Shown: positions 8,156 through 16,378, counted from the stretch's first letter. The stretch is DNA of 64,000 nt from Pseudomonas sp. MWU13-2105 (GCF_023242315.1 NZ_JALLIY010000003.1:62001-126000); one strand, 5' to 3'. Program-made: numbers and translations. The notes: generated by a model not told the origin, from the sequence alone.

Positions 8156-9394
8156 ATGACGCCAACACTCAATAGACTGCTGCTGGCGGCGATGACGTTA
8201 TATGCCACCACCGTCGACGCCGACGACTCGACGATGCCAACGTTTTCGCTGAGTAGCTTTGGCACGCTCGGTATTGTTCACTCCAGCGAGAAAAAAGCCG
8301 ACTTCACCTCCAGCATCTACAAACCCAATGGCGCCGGCCACACCCGTGACTGGAATGCCGATGTCGACAGCTTGATCGGGGCGCAGGTGACGGCCAATTT
8401 CACCCCCCAGCTCTCGGCGGTGGTGCAGGTCATCTCGGAGCAGAATTATGACAACAGTTACCGTCCCACCCTTGAGTGGGCGAACTTCAAATATCAGTTC
8501 ACGCCTGATTTCAGTATGCGGCTCGGTCGCACGGTACAGCCGGCTTTCCTGCTTTCCGATAGCCGCAGAGTGGGCTACACGCTGCCGTGGGTGCGACCGC
8601 CGGGGGAGATCTACAGCCTGATACCCGTCACTAGCACCGATGGCATGGACTTCAGCTATAGATTGCACTTTGGTGACCTCACCAATACTGTCCAGGGCAA
8701 TGTCGGACAGGGCGATTTCCGGATGCCCAATAGCGGAGGCAGGACCCTGGCCAGGGACTCGTGGGGCATTTCCAATTTGACCGAATACGGCGCTTTGACC
8801 ACCCGTGTCACCTATCAGAAAACCCACTTGACCGTAGAGTCGTTCAATCCGCTTTTTGATAGTTACAGGCGCTTCGGCGACGAGGGCAACGTCATCGCGG
8901 ACCGCTATGATGTCAAGGGCAAACCTTTTGATTTCGTGGGCGTGGGGGCTGTCTATGATCCAGGCAGTTGGTTCGTCATGGGCGAATGGGGGCATTTCGA
9001 CAGTCATTCGGTGATCGGTGCAATGAGTGCCTGGTATATCAGCAGTGGCTACCGGGTTGATGCGTTCACCCCGTATGTGACTTATGCGCGCTCAAAGACG
9101 CTCAGCGAAACTTCCAGCGCGGGCTTGACCACGTCCACCTTGTCGCCGGCCTTGGCGGGTGCTGCCGCCGGCCTCAACGGTGCTCTCAACGGCATCCTGG
9201 CAGCAAGCAGCGGCCAGCAAACCCTGTCTCTGGGGGTACGCTGGGATTTCACGAAGAATATGGACGCCAAACTACAGTATGACCACACTCGTTTAGACAA
9301 GGGGGCAACCGGGCCGTTGACCAATTTTCAGCAGGATTATGAGCCGGGTGGTACGTTCAGCCTGCTCAGCCTCGCTATCGATTTTGTCTTCTGA
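8156..9394 (+). CDS. Outer-membrane porin-like protein
   Basis: A 412-residue secreted beta-barrel-like protein. A short signal peptide (LLLAAMTLYATTVDA) precedes the mature start DDSTMPTFSLSSFGTLG. The rest alternates in short beta-strand pattern and ends in an aromatic residue (LLSLAIDFVF), the typical signature for barrel assembly. WANFKYQFTPDFSMRLGR resembles the strand region of Pseudomonas porins found beside sensor genes. It overlaps the next gene by one base (TGATG), so the two are coupled. What it transports is unknown; a phosphate- or anion-type porin is possible but unproven. Confidence 0.75.
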   Translation: MTPTLNRLLLAAMTLYATTVDADDSTMPTFSLSSFGTLGIVHSSEKKADFTSSIYKPNGAGHTRDWNADVDSLIGAQVTANFTPQLSAVVQVISEQNYDNSYRPTLEWANFKYQFTPDFSMRLGRTVQPAFLLSDSRRVGYTLPWVRPPGEIYSLIPVTSTDGMDFSYRLHFGDLTNTVQGNVGQGDFRMPNSGGRTLARDSWGISNLTEYGALTTRVTYQKTHLTVESFNPLFDSYRRFGDEGNVIADRYDVKGKPFDFVGVGAVYDPGSWFVMGEWGHFDSHSVIGAMSAWYISSGYRVDAFTPYVTYARSKTLSETSSAGLTTSTLSPALAGAAAGLNGALNGILAASSGQQTLSLGVRWDFTKNMDAKLQYDHTRLDKGATGPLTNFQQDYEPGGTFSLLSLAIDFVF

Positions 9395-9843
9395 TGGCGC
9401 CGATCATGGGGCTTCTCAAACGTGTCGGGTACACGCTGGCGGGGTTCGCCCTGTGTCTGGGCAGCACGTTGGCCATGGCCGAGGTCGTGGTGGTCGTCGC
9501 CGCGGCCAATCCGCTGCAAGCATTGACGCGTAATCAGGTGGCGGACATCTTCCTCGGCAAGACCAATCGCTTTCCCAACGGCAAGCCGGCCATTGCGCTC
9601 GACCAGATGGAAGGTTCCGCGCCCCGTGACGAGTTTTATACCGCCTTCACCGGCAAATCGGCCGCGCAGCTCAAGGCGCACTGGTCGAAAATCATCTTCA
9701 CTGGCAGAGGCCAGCCTCCGGAGGCACTGTCCAATAGCACTGAAGTGAAGAAGCGGATTGCCGGAAATCCCGATAGCATCGGTTATATCGAGGCGGGTGA
9801 GGTGGATGCCGGCGTCAGGGCACTCGCCACCGACCCGCCATGA
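9394..9843 (+). CDS. Small periplasmic phosphate-binding-like (PBP-like) protein
   Basis: A 149-residue exported protein with a signal peptide ending in TLAMA. The mature part, beginning EVVVVVAAANPLQALTRNQVADIFLGKT, resembles the first lobe of PstS-type binding proteins, including the conserved region FTGKSAAQLKAHW and the closing segment IGYIEAGEVD. It is about half the length of a full PstS, as in stand-alone PBP-like domain proteins, so it may be a sensor partner and not an ABC importer component; no importer genes are adjacent. Translation is coupled to the porin. Start at 9394 or at ATG 9406. Confidence 0.75.
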   Translation: MAPIMGLLKRVGYTLAGFALCLGSTLAMAEVVVVVAAANPLQALTRNQVADIFLGKTNRFPNGKPAIALDQMEGSAPRDEFYTAFTGKSAAQLKAHWSKIIFTGRGQPPEALSNSTEVKKRIAGNPDSIGYIEAGEVDAGVRALATDPP

Positions 9844-9847
9844 GACT

Positions 9848-12220
9848 TTACCGGCCGGGGCCGGTGTTCATCCTCTGGGCCTGGAGCAATACCGCGAACT
9901 GATCGGCCGGCACCGGCTTGTTGAAGTAGAATCCCTGGAATTCGTCGCAGGCGTTGTCACGCAGGAAATCGGCTTGCTCGCGGGTTTCCACGCCTTGGGC
10001 AACCACGGTCAGGCTGAGGGTTCGCCCCATGGCGATGATCGCCTCGGTCAAGGCTTTGTCTTCCGCCACGCTGGTAACGTCACGGATAAACGAGCGATCA
10101 ATCTTGATCGAGTCGAGTGGGAACTGCTTGAGCGCCGAGAGCGACGAGTAGCCAATCCCGAAATCGTCGATGGCGATCCGGACTTTCAGCTTTTTAAGGC
10201 CGTTCAACACCCGTAGCGCTCTTTTGACATCCTGCATGAGCAGGCTCTCGGCGATCTCCAGTTCCAGCAAACCGGCATTCATGCCGGTCTCTGTCAGTAT
10301 CGAGGCGAGGTCGCTGAGCAAGTTGTCATCGACAAACTGCCGGGCCGTCAGGTTCACGGCGACCCCCAGATGTGGCAGGCCCTGCTGTTGCCAGGCGATG
10401 TTTTGCAGGCAGGCGGTCCTCAGTACCCATTTGCCGATGGGCACGATCAAACCGGTTTCCTCGGCCACGGGGATAAACTGCATGGGCGCTATCAGCCCCA
10501 GATCGGGATGTTCCCAGCGCAACAGCGCCTCCATGCCGGTGATCTGGCCAGTGCGGATATCGCGCTTGGCCTGATAGTGCAGCCGGAACTCGTTGCGCTC
10601 CAGGGCGTGGCGCAAGCCGAGTTCCAGGGTCAGCCGCTCCAGCGACTCGGCGTTGAGTTTTTCGGAGTAGAACTGGAAGTTGTTTTTACCTTGTTGCTTG
10701 GCCTGATACATGGCGATATCGGCATGTTTCGTCAGGGTCTGTTCGTCCAGGCCATCCTGCGCATAGAGGCTGATGCCGATGCTGGCGGTTACCCGGAACT
10801 CTTGTCCCTGGAGGTTGAAGGGCTTGGCAATCGCGGAGAGGATTTTCTGCGCGGTGGTTGCCACGTACTTGGCCTCGGACAGCTCCGGCAGCAAGATCAC
10901 GAATTCGTCGCCACCCAAGCGGGCCACGGTATCGCCGGCGCGCAGACATGCCTTGAGGCGAACCGCGACTTCTTGCAGCAACTGGTCGCCGGCATGATGG
11001 CCCAATGTGTCGTTGATGTATTTGAAGCGGTCAAGGTCAAGGAACAGCACGGCCAGTTGACGATGATAACGGCGCGCTTCACTGATGTTCTGACTCAACA
11101 GTTTGCTGAACAGGCTGCGATTGGGCAGCGCCGTGAGACCATCGTGATAAGCGAGGTACTCGACGCGCTCGGCATAGGCGACCTTGGCTTCGGCTGCGCG
11201 CAGGCGACTTTGCGCCAACTGCCAGTTCATGCGACTGAGCAGGCTGGCCAGGAGCACCAGCAGCAGACTGCCAGCGGCGGCTCGCCACAGGTAGGTCTGC
11301 GCTTGCCGGGTCACGCTGGCCAGGCGCTCTTCGGCGGATAGCCCGACAATCACCGCCAGGGGAAAGTCGTAGAGCTGGCGGACACTGGTGTAGCGCTGCA
11401 CGCCATCCCAGGCATTGCTCAAGAGTCGCGCTTCGGTGTCTTCGGTGTTTGGGGCCAATGCCGCGTAGTCGACGGTATCACCGGCTTGTACCGATTCCCC
11501 GCTGCGCCGTACCCGAAAAACCCCATCGGTGCCCAGCAGGCCAAGGACGCCGTGGTCGCCGAGTTTCGAGTCGTCATAACTGCTGACGAAATAGGCCGCA
11601 TCGACCTCGACCCGGGCAATGCCCGAGAACGTGCCGTTCGCTGCGTTGAGCCGACGACTGAAGCGCAGCCGCCATTCTCCTGTCAGCGGGTTTTTCCAGG
11701 GGCGACTGATCAACAGCGTGTCGTTGTGCCGCAGCGTCTGCTGTTCGTCCGGCGCGGTGATATTTTCCGCCTCGTTGGCGCGCGTGCTCGCCACCGGCTC
11801 ACCGTCCGGCTTGACCACGCTGACGTCAAACAACAGGGCCGGCGGCAACAAGGCCCGCTCCTTGAGCCTGGGCAGGGGATTACGCTCACCCTCGGCCTCA
11901 TAGGTGTATTTGACCAGCTTGAGGGTTTGATCTATTTCACGAACAGCGCGCAACATTTGCGCTTCATAGGTGGCGCTGATCTCCAGGCTGGCGGTGGCCG
12001 CGCCGCGCTGCGCGCGGATCTGTTCGATCTTGATCAGGTATAGGGTAGCCGACCAGATGACCAGCAACAGCACCAGCGCCAACAGGGGAAAGAGGATATA
12101 GGCTTCCTTGATCGGCTCAAGCGTGCGCCGAAAGAGGCTGCTGCTGGTCTTGGCAAGGGCGTCCATGGGTTTCGTGATACCGGGAGTCGATCTCAGTCCA
12201 TTTGTCCGTTGGATCGACAT
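9848..12220 (-). CDS. Membrane GGDEF-EAL protein (c-di-GMP turnover), sensor paralogue of the kinase
   Basis: A 790-residue protein. The N-terminal half (membrane helix, PDC/dCache-like periplasmic sensor, second helix) nearly duplicates the kinase at 6076-7965. It continues with a GGDEF domain containing an intact GGDEF (RLGGDEFVILLPEL). The EAL domain has EALLRWEHP, the asparagine in AVNLTARQF, EIAESLL and DDFGIGYSSL. The later catalytic-region motif is VAQGVET where most active phosphodiesterases have VAEGVET. The start is ATG 12220 (MSIQRTNGL), matching the kinase start and the GGGAGCACAG ribosome site. It converges on the binding-protein gene with a 4-base gap. Confidence 0.92.
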   Translation of the reverse strand: MSIQRTNGLRSTPGITKPMDALAKTSSSLFRRTLEPIKEAYILFPLLALVLLLVIWSATLYLIKIEQIRAQRGAATASLEISATYEAQMLRAVREIDQTLKLVKYTYEAEGERNPLPRLKERALLPPALLFDVSVVKPDGEPVASTRANEAENITAPDEQQTLRHNDTLLISRPWKNPLTGEWRLRFSRRLNAANGTFSGIARVEVDAAYFVSSYDDSKLGDHGVLGLLGTDGVFRVRRSGESVQAGDTVDYAALAPNTEDTEARLLSNAWDGVQRYTSVRQLYDFPLAVIVGLSAEERLASVTRQAQTYLWRAAAGSLLLVLLASLLSRMNWQLAQSRLRAAEAKVAYAERVEYLAYHDGLTALPNRSLFSKLLSQNISEARRYHRQLAVLFLDLDRFKYINDTLGHHAGDQLLQEVAVRLKACLRAGDTVARLGGDEFVILLPELSEAKYVATTAQKILSAIAKPFNLQGQEFRVTASIGISLYAQDGLDEQTLTKHADIAMYQAKQQGKNNFQFYSEKLNAESLERLTLELGLRHALERNEFRLHYQAKRDIRTGQITGMEALLRWEHPDLGLIAPMQFIPVAEETGLIVPIGKWVLRTACLQNIAWQQQGLPHLGVAVNLTARQFVDDNLLSDLASILTETGMNAGLLELEIAESLLMQDVKRALRVLNGLKKLKVRIAIDDFGIGYSSLSALKQFPLDSIKIDRSFIRDVTSVAEDKALTEAIIAMGRTLSLTVVAQGVETREQADFLRDNACDEFQGFYFNKPVPADQFAVLLQAQRMNTGPGR

Positions 12221-12341
12221 GCTGTGCTCCCTGCGTTTTACCAACACTCTAGGCTAGCGGGCATCCGACGGGGCGATGGCTCGAGGAAAGGTCCTTGTAG
12301 CGTCCGCGCGAAAGAGATTAAAAGACTATAGACCACAAACG
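11188..12341. repeat. Inverted repeat copy B: promoter plus sensor half of the GGDEF-EAL gene
   Basis: Inverted counterpart of 5930-7110. Homology starts in the promoter region and ends just before the GGDEF domain. Together the two copies flank about 4 kb holding the kinase output domain, the porin, the binding protein and the GGDEF-EAL output domains. Confidence 0.85.
12321..12339 (-). promoter_or_regulatory. Shared motif TTTGTGRTCTAYARTY, copy 3 (GGDEF-EAL)
   Basis: On the minus strand TTTGTGGTCTATAGTCTTT lies about 100 bases before the GGDEF-EAL start codon. It is the same motif as at 5933 and 7982. Confidence 0.45.
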
Positions 12342-12388
12342 GCAGTTGCCTTGCGGGGGAGGACGGGGCATCGCATTAGATGGGCGGG

Positions 12389-13294
12389 CTACAAGTCGTG
12401 AACGCTGCCCAGATACTCGAACAACCTGGCCGCCTCCGGAGCCAGTTGCGCCGGATCCCTGACCCCGACGAACAAGGTGCGCTGGGCCCAGTCATCGCGC
12501 AAATCGACTGCTATCAGGCGGGGCCCAAGTAATTCGCTGCGAACTGCTTGCACCGGCAGGATCCCGATCCCGAGCCCGGCTTCGATCATGCGACAGATGC
12601 CGTCGAAACTGCTGACTTGAATCCGGACCCTGAGGACTTTGCCCGCGCTCACGGCGGCGTCGGTGATTCTGCGCAGCAGCGAGCTGCCCTGATTCAGCGC
12701 CACATAATCGTAGCCGAGCGTATCGCTGAAGGAAACACAGCGTTCATCGGCCAGTTCATGGCCGACGGGCACCAGCAGTACCAGGCGGTCATCGCGATAG
12801 GGCAGTGTGTACAACCCTTCAGCCGGTACGTTATCGGCAAAGATACCGATATCGGCGCGTCCGCTTTCCACTGCTTGAATAATGGGGTCGCTGAGGGCCT
12901 CCTCCAGCCCGATGCGTACGTGCGGGTTGTCGCGCAGGAACGGCGCGAGGTCATCGGGCAGGAACTGGACCACGGCAGAGGTGTTGGCGCACAAGCGCAC
13001 ATGCCCGCGCACGCCGACCGCGTAATCACTGGCGTCGGACGCCATGCGGTTCACCCCTTCAAGAATCGTCCGGGCGTGCTCCGCTATCCCTTGGCCCGCG
13101 GCCGTCAGTTCGAGCCCCCTCGGCAGGCGCACGAACAATGGACATTGGGTCGTGCGCTCCAGCTCGGCCAGGCGCTTGCTCGCCGCCGAGACCGTCATGT
13201 TGGCCTTGTCGGCGGCGCGGGTCAGGTTTCCCGTCTCGGCGGCGAAGATCAGCAGGCGCAATGATAGCAGGTCGAAATGCAGGGGATTGATCAT
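12389..13294 (-). CDS. LysR family transcriptional regulator
   Basis: A 301-residue LysR-type regulator. The winged helix-turn-helix spans about residues 10-65 (FAAETGNLTRAADKANMT, then SAASKRLAELE), followed by a substrate-binding domain. The start is ATG 13294 (MINPLHFDLLSLR); the upstream GTG reading adds 30 non-conserved residues. It is divergent from the decayed CoA-transferase/lyase cluster at 13412-14551, which was probably its target. If so, the regulator has outlived its regulon. Confidence 0.9.
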   Translation of the reverse strand: MINPLHFDLLSLRLLIFAAETGNLTRAADKANMTVSAASKRLAELERTTQCPLFVRLPRGLELTAAGQGIAEHARTILEGVNRMASDASDYAVGVRGHVRLCANTSAVVQFLPDDLAPFLRDNPHVRIGLEEALSDPIIQAVESGRADIGIFADNVPAEGLYTLPYRDDRLVLLVPVGHELADERCVSFSDTLGYDYVALNQGSSLLRRITDAAVSAGKVLRVRIQVSSFDGICRMIEAGLGIGILPVQAVRSELLGPRLIAVDLRDDWAQRTLFVGVRDPAQLAPEAARLFEYLGSVHDL

Positions 13295-13411
13295 CAAAAG
13301 GGTCCAGGGCTTTCCTGTTTGGAAAGGATAGTGGCGAAATGTGAAATTTTCATCTGCCCGATTTCTGTCGATTATCCCTGTCACAAGTACTCGACAAGAA
13401 CGGTAAATGTC

Positions 13412-13548
13412 ATGGGATTACCTCTGCAAGGTGTCAGGTCGTGGAGCTCGGTCAACTGATTGCCGGGCCCTTTGCGGCGAAAATTCTCGGTGAGCTGGGT
13501 ATCGACCCGGCGCAGCAGGCCGACTGGCGCCAACGCGGCATCATCTGA
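13412..13548 (+). pseudogene. CaiB/BaiF-type CoA-transferase remnant
   Basis: The first codons from ATG 13412 (MGLPLQGVR) and, in the next frame, VVELGQLIAGPFAAKILGEL match the N-terminus of CaiB/BaiF CoA-transferases. The shift corresponds to loss of one G at 13437-13438. The frame then jumps directly to a short C-terminal tail (DPAQQADWRQRGII, stop at 13546). About 46 codons remain of a family of roughly 400 residues, so most of the gene has been deleted. Confidence 0.7.
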
Positions 13549-13563
13549 ACCCGAGGAGTCTTT

Positions 13564-13733
13564 ATGAAACGTCTTTTCCTGCAGGAAGTCGCCTCCCGTG
13601 ATGGCTTCCAGAACGAAGCGCGGTTTATCGAAACCGTAGACAAGATCGCCTGGACCTGCATCCGATACCCGCCCATGTCGCCAATCTGGAAAAGCAGGTG
13701 CCGTCGACCCGAACCCAGGAGCTGCAACCATGA
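13564..13733 (+). pseudogene. Hydroxymethylglutaryl-CoA lyase-like remnant
   Basis: From ATG 13564, after a good ribosome site (GAGGAG), the frame reads MKRLFLQEVASRDGFQNE, the N-terminus of HMG-CoA-lyase-type aldolases with the conserved RDGxQNE motif, as far as about VDKIA. A second frame then gives a C-terminal-like tail (PAHVANLEKQVPSTRTQELQP) whose stop overlaps the VOC gene start. The roughly 230 central residues are missing. Homology of the tail is inferred from position. Confidence 0.65.
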
Positions 13734-14137
13734 TCGACCATCTTGACCATCTGGTGCTGACCACCATCGACCCAGTGGCCGCCGAGGATTTCTATGTACG
13801 GGTCATGGGCATGCAGGTGCAGACCTTTGCCGGCGGGCGCAAGGCGTTCGCCTTCGGCCAGCAGAAAATCAACCTGCACGTGCGCGGCCACGAATTCGAG
13901 CCCAAGGCACACCTGCCGGTGCCGGGGGCGCTGGACCTGTGTTTTATCGCCTCGATCCCCCTGGACCTGGTGATTGCCCACCTGGCCCGTGTCGACTGGC
14001 CGATTGTCGAAGGCCCGGTGTTGCGCACCGGAGCCACCGGGCCGATCCGCTCGGTGTATGTGCGTGACCCGGATCTGAACCTGATCGAGATTTCCGAGCT
14101 CGTGCAGCCGGAGGGTGCCGCTGCTGGACCTGATTGA
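13730..14137 (+). CDS. VOC family (glyoxalase/dioxygenase superfamily) protein
   Basis: A 135-residue vicinal-oxygen-chelate protein, the only gene of this small cluster that still looks intact. It starts MIDHLDHLVLTT, has the metal-ligand histidine of the first beta-alpha-beta-beta-beta unit (HLDHLVL), a second histidine in KINLHVRGHEFEP, and ends with the typical RDPDLNLIEISE. The start overlaps the stop of the lyase remnant (ATGA). The last ten residues (QPEGAAAGPD) run into the truncated DctA remnant, so the exact original C-terminus may be altered. Function unknown. Confidence 0.8.
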   Translation: MIDHLDHLVLTTIDPVAAEDFYVRVMGMQVQTFAGGRKAFAFGQQKINLHVRGHEFEPKAHLPVPGALDLCFIASIPLDLVIAHLARVDWPIVEGPVLRTGATGPIRSVYVRDPDLNLIEISELVQPEGAAAGPD

Positions 14138-14551
14138 CCTTGTGGCCCAGGCGTTTTTCCGCATGGTCAGGATCGTCATATATGTCTCGCCGTTGGGGGC
14201 CTTCGGCGGCATGGCCTTTACGGTTGGCAAGTACGGCGTGGGCTCCATCGGAGCCTATGGCAACTTGCTGTTCATTCTGCTGCTGACCTCCAAGGGCGCG
14301 GCCAGCGTCACCGGCGAGGCGTTCATTACCCAGGTGGCGGCCCTCGGCAGCCTGGATGTGATTCCGGCAGCGGGGTTGGTGCTGGTACTGGGGTCTACCG
14401 GTTTATTTCCGAGGGCGGGGCGTTGATCAATGTGATCGGCAATGGTGTGGCCATGCTGTTCATTGCCAAGTGGGAAGGGGCGCTGGACGAAGAGAAGCTG
14501 GCAGCCGAATTGCACGAGGGCTGTGCCCGTGAGCCAGGGGTGGAGTCCTGA
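14115..14551 (+). pseudogene. DctA-type dicarboxylate:cation symporter remnant
   Basis: Three damaged blocks of a dicarboxylate/amino-acid:cation symporter. [19 protein letters not shown] is from mid-protein and the N-terminal part is absent. [15 protein letters not shown] follows after a deletion of roughly 90 residues. In another frame comes [19 protein letters not shown] and a C-terminal [17 protein letters not shown]. The frame change at about 14390-14394 is repaired by adding one G to a GGGG run. The stop is at 14549-14551. Position suggests it supplied substrate to the decayed CoA-transferase/lyase pathway. Confidence 0.8.
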
Positions 14552-14582
14552 ACGAGTTGTCGTGAGACCGCCCCAGGACCAC

Positions 14583-14957
14583 TCAGTCCACGAAAACTGG
14601 GCGCTCCCGGGTTTCTGCAACCGCATGTCTGCACGGGTTGGCGTCGTTACCCTCCGGGGCGGGCGCGTTGAGCTGAAAGGTTCCGAACTTGAGGGCGTTG
14701 GCGAATCGCTCCAATGTCAGGGCGAACAGGTCCGTCAGGCAAGGCAGGCTGAAATGCGCTTGCATGGTTGCCTGCGCGCTCCAGTAGCCGGTCATGATCC
14801 AGACGTTCTGGCGTGAAGAGCAGCGCGTCAGGGTATACGAGGTGCAGCCGGACAGCGCCTGCAAGGTTTCAACCAATGCGCTCAGTCGAGCCTGGAGGGC
14901 CATTGAGCGACTGTCGGCTGCGTGGATTTCAACGGTGCTGATGGCGACGAGGTGCAT
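14583..14957 (-). CDS. Antibiotic biosynthesis monooxygenase (ABM) domain protein
   Basis: A 124-residue protein starting MHLVAISTVEIHAADSRS, with one ferredoxin-like ABM domain: an initial strand, an arginine-rich helix (ALQARLSALVETLQAL), then SGCTSYTLTRC and a later MTGYWSAQATMQAHF segment. The start at 14957 fits the family better than the longer reading from 15050. Members of this fold act as small monooxygenases, quinol oxidases or stress proteins; the specific role is unknown. It is divergent from the AraC regulator, which may control it. Confidence 0.7.
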   Translation of the reverse strand: MHLVAISTVEIHAADSRSMALQARLSALVETLQALSGCTSYTLTRCSSRQNVWIMTGYWSAQATMQAHFSLPCLTDLFALTLERFANALKFGTFQLNAPAPEGNDANPCRHAVAETRERPVFVD

Positions 14958-15167
14958 GGGGGTTACCTGGGGCAGGGTGGATCGGCCTGTGTGCATCCAG
15001 GCCCGCGGGAGCTGTGCGGTATCAAGCAACAGCTCCGTACTCCTGGGCACTCAACAGGATCAACCACACAATACTCAGCACTCGACTGGACGTCATTGTG
15101 AAATATGGCCACACTATTTTTCAAAACGGCCAAATGTTCGTTCAGTATCCGAGGTTCATTTTCCTTG

Positions 15168-16022
15168 ATGCAGACTTCAATCGACGATCTGGCAGGCGCT
15201 CGGGAGGTCGATCACATTCCCCGCCTGGTCTACGCCTTGAACGCCTCCCTGGTGTCCGAAGGCTGGGAGCAGGCCAAGCACCGGCACCGCAAGGCACAAC
15301 TGCTGTATTCGGTACGCGGCATCCTCAATTGCGAGGTCGAGGACGGGGTCTGGATCGTGCCGCCGCAATGCGCGGTCTGGATCCCGGGTGGCATGTTGCA
15401 TGCGTCTCGTGGTTCCGGTGAAACGGAGTGCTACTGCCTGTTTATCGAGCCTGAGGCCATCGCGAATCTGCCCGGTTTCTGTTGCACCATCGCGGTCTCG
15501 CCGCTCCTGCGCGAGCTGATCCTGCGGGCAGCGAGCTTTCCCCAGTTATATGCCGAGCAGGGGCGCGAAACCCGTCTGGTCGCTGCGTTGCTTGACGAGT
15601 TGTGTGAGGCCCCGGTGGAAGACCTTCACCTGCCCATGCCGCGGGACCGGCGGCTACGGCAGCTGGCGGAGCAGCTGTTGGCCGAGCCCTCGGCCAAGGT
15701 CCCGATGAGTGAATGGGCCACGCGTATTGGCATGAGCGAGCGGAGCATGAGCCGGCTGTTGTTGCAGGAAACCGGCGTGAGCTTTGGTCGCTGGCGTCGG
15801 CAGTTGCATATCATCCTGTCACTGCGGCGCCTGACCCGGGGCGAAAGTGTGCAGGCGGTTGCCCTGGATCTGGGCTACGAAAGTTCCAGCGGTTTCGTCA
15901 CCATGTTCCGCAAGGCGGTCGGCAAACCCCCCGCGCGGTATTTGCTGGAGCGTGTGACCAGCACCGCACGGGAGGGGGGCTTTGCCTATGTTCCGGGGAT
16001 CATGTTGGCCGCTGATGGCTGA
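15168..16022 (+). CDS. AraC family transcriptional regulator
   Basis: A 284-residue regulator starting MQTSIDDLAGAREVD. The N-terminal half is a cupin-like effector domain (HRHRKAQLLYSVRG, IPGGMLHAS). The C-terminal half has two helix-turn-helix units: the first around WATRIGMSERSMSRLLLQETG, the second ending in the family signature GYESSSGFVTMFRKAVGKPP. The ATG at 15168 is preferred because the upstream 21 residues are not conserved-looking. It is divergent from the ABM gene, which suggests control of that gene. Confidence 0.9.
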   Translation: MQTSIDDLAGAREVDHIPRLVYALNASLVSEGWEQAKHRHRKAQLLYSVRGILNCEVEDGVWIVPPQCAVWIPGGMLHASRGSGETECYCLFIEPEAIANLPGFCCTIAVSPLLRELILRAASFPQLYAEQGRETRLVAALLDELCEAPVEDLHLPMPRDRRLRQLAEQLLAEPSAKVPMSEWATRIGMSERSMSRLLLQETGVSFGRWRRQLHIILSLRRLTRGESVQAVALDLGYESSSGFVTMFRKAVGKPPARYLLERVTSTAREGGFAYVPGIMLAADG

Positions 16023-16378
16023 GAATACGTGGACCAAGTGCCGGATGGGTCAAGCAGCGGATCTCCGCACTTTTATAAAGCGCCGGCTGCGGGCCTTTGC
16101 ACCAGTCGGAGGCGCTCGGCCATAGCCTCCCGAGTGCTTTTCCCGGCAATTCGCCTTGGCGTTTTGCGCCGGCGACTGGCACAAAGGCTGCAAGGCTCGC
16201 TCCAGGCTCAGCGGGAACGTATTCCCGCGAACAGCCCCCTCGGTCAACGACGACCGATTGGCCGGAGAGGCCAGGGCAATTTTCAACAGTGCTAAAAACA
16301 GGCAAAGGCGCCTGGAACCGAAAGGTTTCAGACGCTTTTTTTTTGCCTTTTCAATCGTGAACAGTATCGGAGTCTCCT
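16023..16378. other. Intergenic region ending in a strong terminator; possible small RNA
   Basis: About 356 bases between the AraC gene and the CBS gene, with no plausible coding frame. A TATAAA sequence lies near 16073 and a strong hairpin-plus-T-run terminator ends at 16344, well after the AraC stop and before the CBS ribosome site. That arrangement would fit an independent small RNA of up to about 260 nucleotides, but nothing known was recognised. Confidence 0.3.
16308..16344 (+). terminator. Strong intrinsic terminator
   Basis: A 12-bp stem with one mismatch (arms 16308-16319 and 16324-16335), a GAAA tetraloop and a run of nine T. It sits 286 bases after the AraC stop and just before the CBS gene, so it may end a separate transcript. 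Confidence 0.75.

Noticed and set aside
7971..8159. 62-codon frame between the kinase and the porin
   Set aside because: Covers the shared promoter motif and overlaps the porin start; no ribosome site.
9850..9867. Palindrome ACCGGCC/GGCCGGT between the binding protein and the GGDEF-EAL gene as a terminator
   Set aside because: It lies inside the last codons of the GGDEF-EAL gene and has no T-run on either side.
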